From the NCBI GenBank assembly GCA_916613615.1, contig OU744737.1, positions 310,001 through 374,000 on the forward strand: a DNA stretch of 64,000 bases, given 5' to 3'. Source of the DNA: Steromphala cineraria (Eukaryota > Mollusca > Gastropoda > Trochida > Trochidae). This document shows, piece by piece, positions 1 to 11,384 of the stretch (position 1 is its first letter; each line of letters starts with the position of its first letter). Position numbers and translations under genes: made by a program. The notes under the pieces are model-generated. The model made no database searches. It was not told the origin of the DNA and saw only the letters and a program-made list of their open reading frames with translations.

Positions 1-489
1 CCGGGTGCCATTCTGCCCGGTGCCGTTCTGCCTCGGTGCCGTTCTACCCGGTGCCGTTCTGCCCGGGTGCCATTCTGCCCGGTGCCGTTCTGCACGGTGC
101 CGTTCTGCCCGGGTGCCATTCTGCCCGGGTGCCGTTCTGCTTCGGTGCCGTTCTGCCCGGTGCCGTTCTGCCTCGGTGCCGTTCTGCCCGGGTGCCGTTC
201 TGCCCGGGTGCCATTCTGCCCAGGTGACGTTCTGCCCGGTGCCGTTCTGCCTCGGTGCCGTTCTGCCCGGTGCCATTCTGCCGGGTGCTGTTCTGCCCAG
301 GTGCTGTTCTGCCCAGGTGGGGTTCCGCCCAGGTGACGTTCTGCCCGGTGCCATTCTGCCCAGGTGCCGTTCTGCCCGGTGCCATTCTGCCGGGTGCCGT
401 TCTGCCCAGGTGCTGTTCTGCCCAGGTGGGGTTCTGCCCAGGTGCCATTCTGCCCAGGTGCCGTTCTGCCCGGGTGCCGTTCTGCCCAA
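1..489. repeat. GC-rich minisatellite, 16-18-bp unit
   Basis: About 29 tandem copies of GGTGCCGTTCTGCCCGG with one- or two-base length changes and variants such as GGTGCCATTCTGCC and AGGTGACGTTCTGCC. The array is cut by the left window edge. Several frames are open on both strands only because the unit lacks stop codons; no coding evidence. Confidence 0.97.
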
Positions 490-538
490 TTAATTTCCTG
501 CCATATCTATTGAGCGGTTTTCACCGTACACAAAACCA

Positions 539-654
539 TTATCCTCAGGGAGGTTTACATTGCAGTGATTATGACGTGAATTATCAGTGAATTGTTGTAA
601 CGTCACAGAAAGGTGACGTCATAATCACTGCAATGCAAACCTCCCTGAGGATAA
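539..654. mobile_element. Short foldback element (hairpin)
   Basis: Arms 539-577 and 616-654 are inverted copies with a single mismatch, around a 38-bp spacer. Arms contain CTCAGGGAGG and TGACGT. A 116-bp snapback of this type is probably a small MITE or solo foldback; no clear target duplication. Confidence 0.75.
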
Positions 655-1115
655 AGTTGAAACATGTAGGAGGAAATCATCGTTGTTATTCTTTTAACAC
701 TCATTTTGAATATATATATGTATATTTAAGCCGTAGTCTTCCAGCTTTGCAACTTTACTCAGTAATATTCGTTGAATAACTTTTTTTTATCCACAACCAA
801 GCTACTGCCGATATATTTTCAATTGTAATTTTGGGCTCAAGGGTTCAAGTGAGATATAGTTACACGTTAGACAATGAATAATTTGGCTTGATATGTTATG
901 GATGATGATATCTATGAGAATAAAGAAATGATGCCAAGTTAACAATGCTCAAACTTCCGTGATATGTTCTCGATAATGTTTCGCAATTTCACATAAATGA
1001 TCATTTTAAGTTTACATGTCCAACATAATCTTTTTCATTGTTTGAGTATATTGCACAGCAATTAATCATAAGTTGCTAATGCACTCGCAAAAAGAAGACT
1101 AAAGAACTGATTTAA
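655..1115. other. AT-rich non-coding sequence
   Basis: Nothing recognisable: no long ORF, no RNA gene, no repeat shared with the rest of the window. Confidence 0.6.
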
Positions 1116-1345
1116 ATATGACTTGTGAAAATCTCCAGAGACAAAGGTCCAGAAGGCTGAACTCTTGTTTACAGACTCCTTCACTAGTTAGGACTATCAT
1201 TTTTAGCTTTAGTCACCCTTTAACCCCTACTACGGGCCATAGTGGCTACGCCCTAAAAACCAATTTTCATTTTCTTCTCCAGAGACAAATTGACAAAAAA
1301 ACTGAAATCTTGTATACAGACTCCAATAAGTCATCCGTCTAATGG
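1116..1345 (-). mobile_element. Diverged fragment of the pearl-like element of 40.1-40.9 kb
   Basis: Read on the minus strand, CTGGAGAAGAAAATGAAAA, the GGCGTAGCC-like stretch, GGCCC..TAGTAGGGG and the AGTGAAGGAGTCTGT motif follow the order seen in the 145-bp modules at 40.3-40.8 kb. Two degraded modules are present, at 1140-1200 and 1260-1330. A 74-aa open frame here is not credible. Confidence 0.6.
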
Positions 1346-1827
1346 GGATTATAATTTTATAGATTTTTTTACCATGTGGCCCCTAATAAAGGTTTGGTGA
1401 ACAATTGATATGTAAGCCTTCTTAATCCTTCTCAATTGAGGGTCACCCGTTACACCTTCTTATATGTTCTTCAGTGTTTGAGCATCTTCCACTTCTTATT
1501 TGATCATAGGTATCCGAATTCCAATAGCCTACATACTTAATTTTACAATTGGTGACAAAGTTGCTCCTAGTAAATCCTCTTTTCATAAGAAGGCACTTGG
1601 CATAGAATGATGAAATGTTTTATAGAGACTTTATGTAATGAGCATTTTAACGAAATCATACAATTGGTGACCCAGAAGGGATGTAGCTCCTACTAAGGAG
1701 GGAGGGAAGGGACCAAACCAAACAGCCAAATTGAGTATGAAGCCTGATGAGCTGCAGAGACAATGTCTCTTTGTGTAATATATATTAAATAATTACTGTT
1801 ATATATGACATTGTGAGCTTGTAATGT
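1346..1827. other. Non-coding sequence
   Basis: AT-rich sequence with remnants of module-like phrases (GTGGCCCCTAATAAAGG near 1376), probably decayed repeat; no gene seen. Confidence 0.5.
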
Positions 1828-3513
1828 TTCAAACATGTTACTGTAAATCTATATGTGAATGTTAAATGTACATGTTATAGTTGTTGTTTATGTAATATAT
1901 TTGTATATTGTATTGTGAAACCTTGACATCAAGATTAAACATGTTACTGTAAATCTATATGTGAATGTTAAATGTACATGTTATAGTTGTTGTTTATGTA
2001 ATATATTTGTATTATGTATTGTGAAACCTTGACATCAAGATTAAACATGTTACTGTAAATCTATATGTGAATGTTAAATGTACATGTTATAGTTGTTGTT
2101 TATGTAATATATTTGTATATTGTATTGTGAAACCTTGACATCAAGATTAAACATGTTACTGTAAATCTATATGTGAATGTTAAATGTACATGTTATAGTT
2201 GTTGTTTATGTAATATATTTGTATATTGTATTGTGAAACCTTGACATCAAGATTAAACATGTTACTGTAAATCTATATGTGAATGTTAAATGTACATGTT
2301 ATAGTTGTTGTTTATATTTGTATATTGTATTGTGAAACCTTGACATCAAGATTAAACATGTTACTGTAAATCTATATGTGAATGTTAAATGTACATGTTA
2401 TAGTTGTTGTTTATGTAATATATTTGTATATTGTATTGTGAAACCTTGACATTAAGATTAAACATGTTACTGTAAATCTATATGTGAATGTTAAATGTAC
2501 ATGTTATAGTTGTTGTTTATGTAATATATTTGTATATTGTATTGTGAAACCTTGACATCAAGATTAAACATGTTACTGTAAATCTATATGTGAATGTTAA
2601 ATGTACATGTTATAGTTGTTGTTTATATTTGTATATTGTATTGTGAAACCTTGACATCAAGATTAAACATGTTACTGTAAATCTATATGTGAATGTTAAA
2701 TGTACATGTTATAGTTGTTGTTTATGTAATATATTTGTATATTGTATTGTGAAACCTTGACATCAAGATTAAACATGTTACTGTAAATCTATATTTGAAT
2801 GTTAAATGTACATGTTATAGTTGTTGTTTATGTAATATATTTGTATATTGTATTGTGAAACCTTGACATCAAGATTAAACATGTTACTGTAAATCTATAT
2901 GTGAATGTTAAATGTACATGTTATAGTTGTTGTTTATATTTGTATATTGTATTGTGAAACCTTGACATCAAGATTAAACATGTTACTGTAAATCTATATG
3001 TGAATGTTAAATGTACATGTTATAGTTGTTGTTTATGTAATATATTTGTATATTGTATTGTGAAACCTTGACATTAAGATTAAACATGTTACTGTAAATC
3101 TATATGTGAATGTTAAATGTACATGTTATAGTTGTTGTTTATGTAATATATTTGTATATTGTATTGTGAAACCTTGACATCAAGATTAAACATGTTACTG
3201 TAAATCTATATGTGAATGTTAAATGTACATGTTATAGTTGTTGTTTATATTTGTATATTGTATTGTGAAACCTTGACATCAAGATTAAACATGTTACTGT
3301 AAATCTATATGTGAATGTTAAATGTACATGTTATAGTTGTTGTTTATGTAATATATTTGTATATTGTATTGTGAAACCTTGACATCAAGATTAAACATGT
3401 TACTGTAAATCTATATTTGAATGTTAAATGTACATGTTATAGTTGTTGTTTATGTAATATATAATATTATTTGTATACTGTATTGTGAAACCTTGACATC
3501 AAGATTAAACATG
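1828..3513. repeat. 106/99-bp satellite with higher-order structure
   Basis: About 16 tandem copies starting at each ATTAAACATGTTACTG: 1934, 2040, 2146, 2252, 2351, 2457, 2563, 2662, 2768, 2874, 2973, 3079, 3185, 3284, 3390. Standard copies are 106 bp; four copies (2252, 2563, 2874, 3185) are 99 bp, lacking 7 bp of GTAATAT. The last copy has an 8-bp insertion. Variants CATTAAG and TATTTGAATG recur at a fixed 622-bp distance. Confidence 0.97.
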
Positions 3514-3880
3514 TGAGACTGACAACAACCACTGTCATTTTTATTATGCTTTTACAATTACAAACATTATTCAATCTTGATGTGCGAGTCGTTACAGTCC
3601 GATGTTTCAATTTCTTTTGATCATTTTCTAGAAGATTGTAGGGCAAAGTGGGCACCTAAACGAATAATCACATTTTACGTCATTTGTTAATGGTTTCAAA
3701 CTTTGTCTATGCCCTCTTTCATCTTTCAAGTACCAAAATCACTTCTTGAAAAAGAACTTTAAACACTAAAAAAATATATGTTTATAATTCAGAAAGTTTG
3801 GCGCCCTTGGCCTAACTTATTTGGTCATCAGTCAATCAAAAGCTCCTACAATACCCTAACGCCCATTAAGGCAAGTGCCT
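3514..3880. other. Non-coding flank of the LINE
   Basis: No gene or repeat recognised. A 62-aa minus-strand frame here overlaps the satellite edge and resembles nothing. Confidence 0.5.
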
Positions 3881-3882
3881 CA

Positions 3883-6010
3883 CATCATCATCATCATCAT
3901 CATCATCAACTTTTTATTTAAGTATATAGGCCCCTGGGCCAAAATACAGGTACATGTTAACACATATTTCATATACAAAAACAGTAAGTAATAATACGCC
4001 GAACTTACGAGAAGTAGATAACAGGAAAATAATAATTAATGACAAGAAATTTAATTTAACAATTTTAGATCGTTTTTCATAGGCATAATAAACATAGTGG
4101 CTTAAGTTTTTCAACATGTAGTTATCGTTGGTAGTAAGAATTTGTTTAAATGCATACATGTTTACATTTCTAATTCTTAAATCATAATAATATGGACACA
4201 CAGAAATGAAATGAAATTCGTCTTCTATTCCTTCCTTACAAATTGGACAAATTCTAGACAACCTATCAATTTTCTGCCATCTACCCTCATTAACCTTTAA
4301 ACGTAACAGCCCCGATCGTAGTTTAACAATGCTTTTCCGAAATTTAAAATTCACTATTTCAAATAAATATTTCTCCGGTGTAAGTAGATTTTTAGTTTCT
4401 CTATATTTATCATATCTGGTACTGTTATTTAGTATAGAGTTCCAATTTTGACAAAACATATCTTTGCCCGTATTTTAAAAATATTGATTAAATGTACCCT
4501 GTCTCCTATACTTTGAGAAATCCAAAGAAACCAAATCCATGAGAAAAAAGCATATTTCTAATTTCTGAGGCCCAAGTTATATGACCGATATCATCCAAAT
4601 GAAGTGACGTATTATAAGATTTCTTAGGTAAACGATCTTCATGCATATATAAAATCTTCATCAAATAATTTAAAGTGCGCACAGCAGAATTAATATATAA
4701 TGGGTATCTACCACATTCACCATACACAATCGCATTAGGTGTTTGTGGACCGACATTTAAAAAAAAATCTTACAGGCACATAAGTGAATTCTTTCAATAT
4801 TTTAATATCTTTTGACATCCCCCCCCAACTTCTGAAGCATACAAAAGCATTGGTTGTATTTGACTATCAAATATTTTAAAGAATACATCAGGCGAAAGAA
4901 TTCCAAGTTTTCTCAGGTTAACACTTATTTCCGTAAGGGCTTTCTTGGCTCGTAAGGAAAGATCAAGTGCTTTTATCATACATGTACTGAAATAACAAGT
5001 GAATAAAAATCCCAAATATTTATAGCTATTAACAATTTTCATTTGTACATCATTTAAAAATCACACATCGTTCTCGATAACCTTCCACCCTTCCTAAAAT
5101 AACAATCTTTGATTTTTCCATATTCACAGTTAATCCCCATTTCTTAGTATAAGAAGCTAAACTATTTAATTGGCACTGAATGCCACATTGTGTGTCTGAA
5201 ATTAATATGACATCATCAGCAAAACGTAACATCAATATTTGAATCATATCAGGTAACATTTGAATACCGTGTTTACCATTTTGTAATATCTCTATAGACA
5301 ATTCGTAAATGAATAATGAAAAGAGCATTGGACTAAGCATACATCCTTGTCTTAAACCAAATGGACACTCGAAGTATTCAGTTGTATTTGAATTAAATCT
5401 CACACATGATTTAACTGACTCATAAATACCCTTTAAAGCATTTAACATTTTACCACCATGTCCGTAGTTTGATAATAGAGGCCACAATCTTGATTTATCA
5501 ACAGAGTCAAAAGCTTTCTGAATGTCTATAAATGCGACATATACTTTTCTTCTTTTCTTACTTAATGACTTTTCAATAATAGAATATAATGTAAAAATAT
5601 GGTCTACAGTGGAATAGCCTCTTCTAAACCCAACTTGGTTTTCGGATACTTTGTTCATTATATTTGCCCATTGCGTGAGACGTTCATTTAATATGCTGGT
5701 GTAGACTTTGCTTAAAATACTCAGAGGAGATATACCTCTATAGTTATCTGGGTTTTTTACTTCCTTTTTTATTTAAAGGGATAATGATTGCCTTAGTCCA
5801 CGAGTCAGGGAATGCTCCGTCACTTAAAGTATATTAAAACAGATAAAAGAAATGGCATTACAATATTTTCGGAACATTTGATCATTTCCGTTATGATACC
5901 ATCAACACCTGGAGATTTATAATTTTTCATTCCATTAATAGCTTTTCTTATTTCAACCTCAGTAATTGGAGATTCTAAAATCTGTGTTTCAATATCGACA
6001 CTAAGACACT
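3883..6010 (-). mobile_element. 5'-truncated non-LTR retrotransposon (LINE), broken reverse transcriptase
   Basis: Minus-strand pieces in order, separated by frameshifts and stops: around 5950-5660, INGMKNYKSPGVDGI, a PDSWTKAIIIPL-like stretch and NYRGISPLS; 5658-5050, a 202-aa RT core with AFIDIQKAFDSV, GLRQGCMLSPMLFSL and the catalytic FADD in RFADDVILIS; 5042-4794, VNSYKYLGF; 4727-4506, GECGRYPLYI; 4459-3914, a C-terminal CPIC..HF..CP knuckle. These are standard parts of the second ORF of a LINE; no endonuclease domain is visible, so the copy is 5'-truncated. At the 3' end the element finishes in an (ATG)n tract (plus-strand CAT repeats, 3883-3908), which looks like a microsatellite tail. 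It is inactive. Confidence 0.93.
5050..5658 (-). pseudogene. Reverse transcriptase core of the truncated LINE
   Basis: The largest intact part of the element, 202 codons. Conserved RT blocks are present: VGFRRGYSTVDHIF, the aspartate in AFIDIQKAFDSV, GLRQGC, and FADD with both catalytic aspartates. Frames on either side are shifted, so this is a fragment of the LINE polyprotein. The annotated ATG lies inside the domain and is not a true start. Confidence 0.9.
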
Positions 6011-6244
6011 AATTAAGTTCATTCAAGAGTGATTGTTGAAATTAATGATATATATTGTCGTATAATTGATAATCTTGTTTTCCCTTTCGTGAGATCCTTC
6101 AATTTCCGAAAAATAAAGTGGTACTGAGCCTTTAAGAGAAATAACAGCATAGCCTTCTCCATTAATGCTTATCTGCATTTATTTCTTAATTGCTGTGGGA
6201 AAATCAGGAGATGATATGAACAAGATCAACATAACATACTTAAC
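6011..6244. other. Non-coding, LINE flank
   Basis: Possibly further decayed LINE sequence, but no readable domain remains. Confidence 0.4.
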
Positions 6245-6650
6245 TATGGTGGCTCATTTCTGCCATTCACACCTTCGCTATTTCGTGTTTTCAATTTTAA
6301 GGCGAAATAGCAAAGCAGCGATGCGAAATAGAGAAAGGGCGATGCGAGCGAAATAGCGAAGGAGCGAATTAACGAAATAGCGAAGAAGCGAAGGAGCGAA
6401 ATAGCGAAGGAGCGAAATAGCGAAGTAACGAAGTAGCGAAGGAACGAAGTGGCGATGCGAAGTAGCGAAATAGCGAAGCAAAATAGCTTCGCTCCTTCGC
6501 AATTTCGCATCGCTATTTCGCAACTTCGCATCGCTATTTCGCAAATTCGCAAATTCGCATCGCTATTTCGCTATTTCGCATCGCTATTTCGCCCTAGGCT
6601 CAAATAACACGAAATAGCGAAGGTGCGAATGGCAGAAATCAGCCACCATA
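6245..6650. mobile_element. 406-bp foldback MITE with 6-bp target duplication
   Basis: Terminal inverted repeats of about 45 bp (6245-6289 and 6606-6650; ends TATGGTGGCT / AGCCACCATA) enclose arrays of a GCGAAATAGCGAAG-type motif on the left and its complement on the right, so nearly the whole element can fold on itself. CTTAAC flanks both sides (6239-6244 and 6651-6656), consistent with a target-site duplication. The open frames inside come from the simple motif. Confidence 0.85.
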
Positions 6651-6656
6651 CTTAAC

Positions 6657-7675
6657 AGCAAAAGAAACGTCATTATTGATCAGTGACATTAGTCATGTTT
6701 TATATAAAGGTCTACCTTCTATTGGAACGGTTATGTAATGTTGTTTTATGTAAGATAATATATATTATACAAATTGTAAAAGTATACATTGTAAAAACAT
6801 TTCAAATTGTACTTTCCATAATGATGACCGAAAGAGTCCGGATTTAATAACAATTCATTAATTTTTTAATACAGGGCATTTCATTTGTTGTTAAAGTCAA
6901 CCATTTCAGTTTTATTTTATACGTATTTTTCGACTAAAACATTTCTTGTAGGATGTACATGTGATCACTGTGTTTATGCTGACACAATAAAAACGATGTT
7001 TGTCCACTTCAAACGCTTTTACTTCCCAGCTTCATTTCCATGCAGTGTTACAGAAACGGTAAAAAACCTTTGCAACCATTAGTTTGCGCCGGTGAGAGAA
7101 TGTGGAGCCGAGTAGTAATGGCTGACAGAAAACGTGTTTTTGAGCGGAAACGGAAAGCTGAACATAGAAGGGAGATAACTCTCACAATGAGGTTAAAGCG
7201 GAAGTGATTGAGAAATGGAATAAAATTGAAAGAAGCGGACGTAAAAGGTGAAAGAAAGGCCTGTGAGAGGCATTACAGTGTTTCTGTATTAGGTTGTTTG
7301 ATATTGCATACATTGATGTATGTTATGTTAACGGAGAGAAGGCTTTGGTTTACTAAACATCGTTATTTGAATTAAGACACCGCGCATTGATACAGCCGAC
7401 TGGCAATTTCATAGCTGGTATTCTGCTGTTTACTGAGGTTAAATCTTTTAAAAAATATTTACATGTTTCATTTACCTGTGTTAAATGGGATTGACCATAT
7501 CGTTTGAGGCAGATAAAGTATTTTATTCAAAATAAGAAGTTTAAGTGGTCAATCAGCGTCACACGCAGCGGGCTTCCTTCGATTAGATCTACGGCAAGAA
7601 TACAGTGACATTTACGCGCGCGCTTATGACGTCATAATCCTTGACAACGTCATAGTGGTTTTCTGTTAGAATCAT
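6657..7675. other. Non-coding sequence
   Basis: No gene supported. A 29-codon basic frame with a good start context occurs at 7118-7207 but has no support. GACGTCAT near 7627 is a CRE-like octamer by chance or otherwise. Confidence 0.5.
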
Positions 7676-8565
7676 AAAGACTGCTAAGTCAATCCTAGAA
7701 GTACCAAAGCGAACCTGTAACATTGGATGCCTTAGCGAGCTTGGACTTTACCCTATATCAATAACCATACTCTCAAGCATGTTTAACTATTACAGAAGAT
7801 TGATAAGGATGGACCATAACCGACTCGAATATGCTGCTTTACAAGAAGATAGACTACTTTCAAAATCATCTTGGGTCTCAACTGTTGAGAAAATTCTTCA
7901 AAACGCTTTCCCTACTTCAAATATTGTCAACATATCCTCACCCCAATTTACAGAATTTATAAAATCTCAATTTGTTAACTTGTATCTACAGGAAATAAAT
8001 CAGCTATCGTCTGATAAAGGAGAGAAACTTCGCCTGCTTGGGCACATTGAAGATACATTTCAATATAAGGACTATCTATCGTCAATTAAGAACAAGGAGC
8101 ATCGTAAAGTTTTAAGTAAATTACGACTAAGTGCTCATCAACTAGAGATAGAGAGGGGTCGATACACCAACATCCCAGTTGATACTCGTATTTGCAAGCA
8201 ATGCAACCTAACGGAAGTTGAAACAGAGGAACATTTTATATTGTCATGTCCTAAATTTCATAATCAACGTTCGGACCTCATCTGTTCAACAAGTCAGACG
8301 AATGCGGGGTTGTCAAAGAAAGATCTCCTGACTGCCAAATTGAACCCCGAGAGTCACCATGCCTCCAAAACCACCAAATTGTTGTATGAATTATATCAAT
8401 GCAGATTAAAATATATGGCATGCAGTGTCATTGTGTATAATAGAATATCTCCGATTATATATTATGTATGTCATGAAATTTGTTTATTCACGTTTTGTAC
8501 ACTGCCCAAGAAGGGTGTTCTGTGTGCAAATACAATTATCTTATCTTATCTATTTGATTGATAGG
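7676..8565 (+). mobile_element. 3' fragment of a LINE, plus strand
   Basis: From about 7680 the frame reads TAKSILEVPKRTCNIGCL, then SELGLYPISITILSSMFNYY and on to 8561. It includes KLRLSAHQLEIERGRY, then RICKQCN, EEHFILSCPKFHNQR: the CxxC...HF..CP knuckle at the C terminus of LINE reverse transcriptases. The 260-aa ORF starting at 7779 is therefore only the tail of a retrotransposon protein. The DNA ends in a TTATC-type repeat (8536-8551), typical of a LINE 3' end. It is a different family from the 3.9-kb copy. Confidence 0.85.
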
Positions 8566-8714
8566 GATGTCTCAGTCTATATTGTAAACAATTAATGGAA
8601 TCACACGTTTTAAAAGGTACGATATTAATAGCTGTGTTGAAGAAAGTGAGATATATACTTGAAGGACACCAATGATAGAATTTACCTTTGCTCACGGCTA
8701 AATTTATTTCAAAT

Positions 8715-9235
8715 ATTCTGTTCATCATCATCTTTATTTCGTATGCCCAAATACATAAACATATATATACATGCATGTCATACAATATATACAGATTAAG
8801 AGGAGAGGTCTTGTAACATATAAATCAAAAGTATATATAGTCTCTTATATATCGTCGAGGATATAATATCACTGCATATATCTATCACATTTAATCATTA
8901 ATATCATATTCGTTAAGTAAACATTTTCTTTCTTCAAAGGCACGATAAAGATTGTAACTTAAATGTGTTACTGATATTGTTTTTGTGTGTAGGAAATTCT
9001 TAAATACAATCGGACTTGTTCTCATGTTTGAAGTGAAGTATATTTTACGAATAGTGGCAAAGGCGGGACAAATAAGTAAAAAGAGGTATTCATACCCGAG
9101 TTGCATAATGGACACATTCTCATTAACGAATCTATGCCTTCATTATTCTTTAATTTTAACAAACCCGGAGCAACAAGGAGCTAATCCCCGGCACAGAGGA
9201 GTTCATTGTTGTTGCCGGAAGTGAGGACATTTTAC
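8715..9235 (-). mobile_element. 3' fragment of a LINE, minus strand
   Basis: Minus-strand reading gives MRMCPLCNSG, a frameshift, then EYLFLLICPAFATIR and FKNFLHTKTISVTHLSYNL. This is the C-terminal zinc-knuckle region of a LINE protein, with a layout like the 3.9-6.0-kb element. It ends at the left in short CAT repeats (8723-8732). Inactive. Confidence 0.75.
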
Positions 9236-9239
9236 AAAG

Positions 9240-9576
9240 TGCAATTCGCTTATACAAAGAGTTCACGATTAATATTCTCATGGTAGAATGAAGATAACCC
9301 GTATCTCCTAAATATTACTTTTATTTGAAATATGAAAATGAGTTTCAACTTTTACATTTCTAGAAATACATTTCAACTTTGTAAAGTTGAGAAGAGCAAG
9401 TTGAGATTTACAGGATTGAAATGTCAGGTTTGCATACTTGGACTTGTCGTTTTGAGGATTGCTTGGTTGAGAACGACATGTTACATCTTGCGAGTTACGA
9501 GTCGACATGGTTTCACCTTGGGCACACATCCCCTTCCATATAATAGTATTTGGCTTATTAGAACAGAGGCTTGCTC
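9240..9576. other. Non-coding sequence
   Basis: Short frames on both strands without support; nothing else seen. Confidence 0.5.
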
Positions 9577-9585
9577 GGATACGTA

Positions 9586-9779
9586 CATCTTCCTACGCAG
9601 AGCCTAAAATGCCAGTTTCCGAACTGTCATTTTATGCCTTGCTGTAGAGACTTTACTTTCCTGTGCTGCTACAGTGCCCCTACAGGCTAGAGAGCAAGCA
9701 CAGAAAACTCAAGGTTATGCAGCAAGGCATAAAACTGACAGTTTGGAAACTGGCGTTTTAGGTTTTGCGTAGGAAGATG
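9586..9779 (-). mobile_element. Foldback MITE, copy 1, with perfect 9-bp target duplication
   Basis: 194 bp with termini CATCTTCCTACGCA / TGCGTAGGAAGATG; inverted repeats extend about 60 bp inward and further imperfectly. GGATACGTA flanks both ends (9577-9585 and 9780-9788). The asymmetric centre (TTACTTTCCTGTGC...) is inverted relative to copies 2 and 3. A 9-bp duplication suggests Mutator-like or Merlin-like mobilisation. No transposase is encoded. Confidence 0.93.
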
Positions 9780-9961
9780 GGATACGTATGACTGAGCTGC
9801 CTCTGTTGGGAGAGAATGGGATATGACTACGTATATGGAAAACCAAAATTGGTTAAACATGATAAGATATTGTAGGTAAAGGTCACAGTGACGAATCCTG
9901 TGGTAGCTACTAACTTAATGTGCAAATACTATATTGTTTTATCATCCAAAAGTGGCTACCA

Positions 9962-10023
9962 CAGTAGATATCGCTTTTCTGAGATAAAGCGATATCTACA
10001 AGCGATATCTACATTGTAGATAT
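9962..10023. repeat. Nested AGATATCGC palindromes
   Basis: GTAGATATCGCTTT is followed by its inverted copy AAAGCGATATCTAC, then by a second AGCGATATCTAC / GTAGATATCGCT pair. Two adjacent short hairpins; function unknown. Confidence 0.7.
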
Positions 10024-10049
10024 CGCTACAATCAAATCGTCATAATCCT

Positions 10050-10190
10050 ATTACATCATCAGTTAAATGACATCACAACACAGATGACAATACTATGACG
10101 TCACAAAGTTCATGGCGTAACAATGCTATGATGTCATAATGCTGATGACGTCACAATGCAATGACCTCACTGCTCAAGAAATCTAATGAC
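10050..10190. repeat. Degenerate short TGACGTCA-rich repeats
   Basis: ATGACGTCACAA, ATGATGTCATAA, GATGACGTCACAATGC and ATGACCTCAC recur at 15-25-bp spacing. This could be a decayed minisatellite or a cluster of CRE-like sites; the sequence alone does not decide. Confidence 0.45.
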
Positions 10191-10249
10191 AATTTTGTGT
10201 TCAGATATGTTCATTCTTTTGCTAATAACTGTTGAAAAATGATTTGGAT

Positions 10250-10413
10250 GATAAATAAAATCTCACCCTCGTGTCTTCTGATATCAAATATATCAACACT
10301 CGTTGATTAAAGTAAAAATATCCTCGGCAAGCCTCGGATATTTGTAACTTTAATCAACTCGTGTTGATATATTTGATATCAGAAGACACTTGGGTGAGAT
10401 TCTCTATTTATTG
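10250..10413. mobile_element. Long foldback element with CTCGG...CTCGG apex, copy 1
   Basis: Nearly perfect inverted repeat: the left arm contains CTCACC...TGTCTTCTGATATC and TATCAACACTCGTTGATT, the right arm its complement ending in GGTGAGATTCTCTATTTA. The apex is CCTCGGCAAGCCTCGG. A close relative is at 23047-23192. Confidence 0.85.
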
Positions 10414-10664
10414 AGTATACATAAACAAGATTGAGTAACAAGGAAGGTCTATTAACACAAGAAACAGCTATCTCCTTTCCATATACCTTCAATACAGATT
10501 ATTTAAGCCGATGTTGTTTAATGTTCATTTCGTCAAAAACACGTAACTCGTTCATCACATCAACGATATAGGATTATATAGGAAATAGGTATATGTGGAT
10601 ATATATACGGAGAGTTGGTTTCTCACGTGAAGAAAGGTTGTATGTGGGAAAGAGTAAACATCAG

Positions 10665-10768
10665 ATGGTTCAGACTGGATCAATCTTCTTTAATACGATG
10701 AATTCATTTCGACCATTATGTGGGTCTTGTCAAGTATGTCAAGTATATATTGATCCAGTCTGAACCAT
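10665..10768. repeat. 20-bp inverted repeat pair
   Basis: ATGGTTCAGACTGGATCAAT at 10665-10684 has its exact inverted copy at 10749-10768, around a 64-bp spacer. Possibly a small foldback element. Confidence 0.75.
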
Positions 10769-10769
10769 T

Positions 10770-11384
10770 TTTTAGTGATTTTATAGCTCGTGACTTTGAC
10801 CTTGAAAGTGAACATGTCATTGTAATTCCCCAGAAGTGGAAACACTTATACATGTTCATGAGTTCTTAAAAGCTTAATGGGATTAAGTTTTATCCAAATT
10901 AGTTGCACATTGCAATAACACAAATCTCATGACCTTGACCTTTGACCTTCAAGGTTACACAATCAATGAACACCTTTTAGTGAGTATAACAATCATCTAT
11001 TACTTTTATAAAAGTGATCAAAGTTAAAATAAAGCATTTTCGCAAAACCATGCTAAAGTCGTGACCTTGCTATGACCTTGACCTTGGACAGATTGTAGCG
11101 AAAACCTTTTCAAAATATTTACTCTTCCAAGGATGGTATATACCAAGTTAGAGCTTCATAGCACAATTTTTTTTCAAGTTATCGCGTTTACAAGGAATGT
11201 TTTAGTGATTTTATAGCTCGTGACCTTGACCTTTGACCTTGAAAATGAAAATGTCAAAATTGTTCCCCCGAGGTATAACAGTAAGGTATGAATACAAGTT
11301 CTGGAAAGCTTAGTAGAACAACCTTATAGCCAGTAATACGAGCGCGGCGGAGGGGCAAACTGCACAAAAACTGAAAGCAGCCCC
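10770..11384 (+). mobile_element. Interspersed repeat rich in TGACCTTGACCTT, host of the 40-bp array
   Basis: Contains phrases such as TATAGCTCGTGACCTTGACC, AAGTGAACATGTCA, TTATAAAAGTGATCAAAGTT and GCACAAAAACTGAAAGCAGC. The same phrases occur in reverse orientation at 42905-43700, which defines a dispersed family with internally repeated modules. The copy runs directly into the 40-bp array at CCGTCCTTAG. The regular TGACCTTGA motifs look like nuclear-receptor half sites but are part of the repeat. Confidence 0.75.

Noticed and set aside
1..493. 162- and 134-codon frames at the left edge
   Set aside because: GC-rich minisatellite; several frames on both strands open simultaneously.
7118..7207. 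29-codon basic ORF with a good start context
   Set aside because: Too short, no splice donor in frame that gives a continuation, and no similarity known to me.
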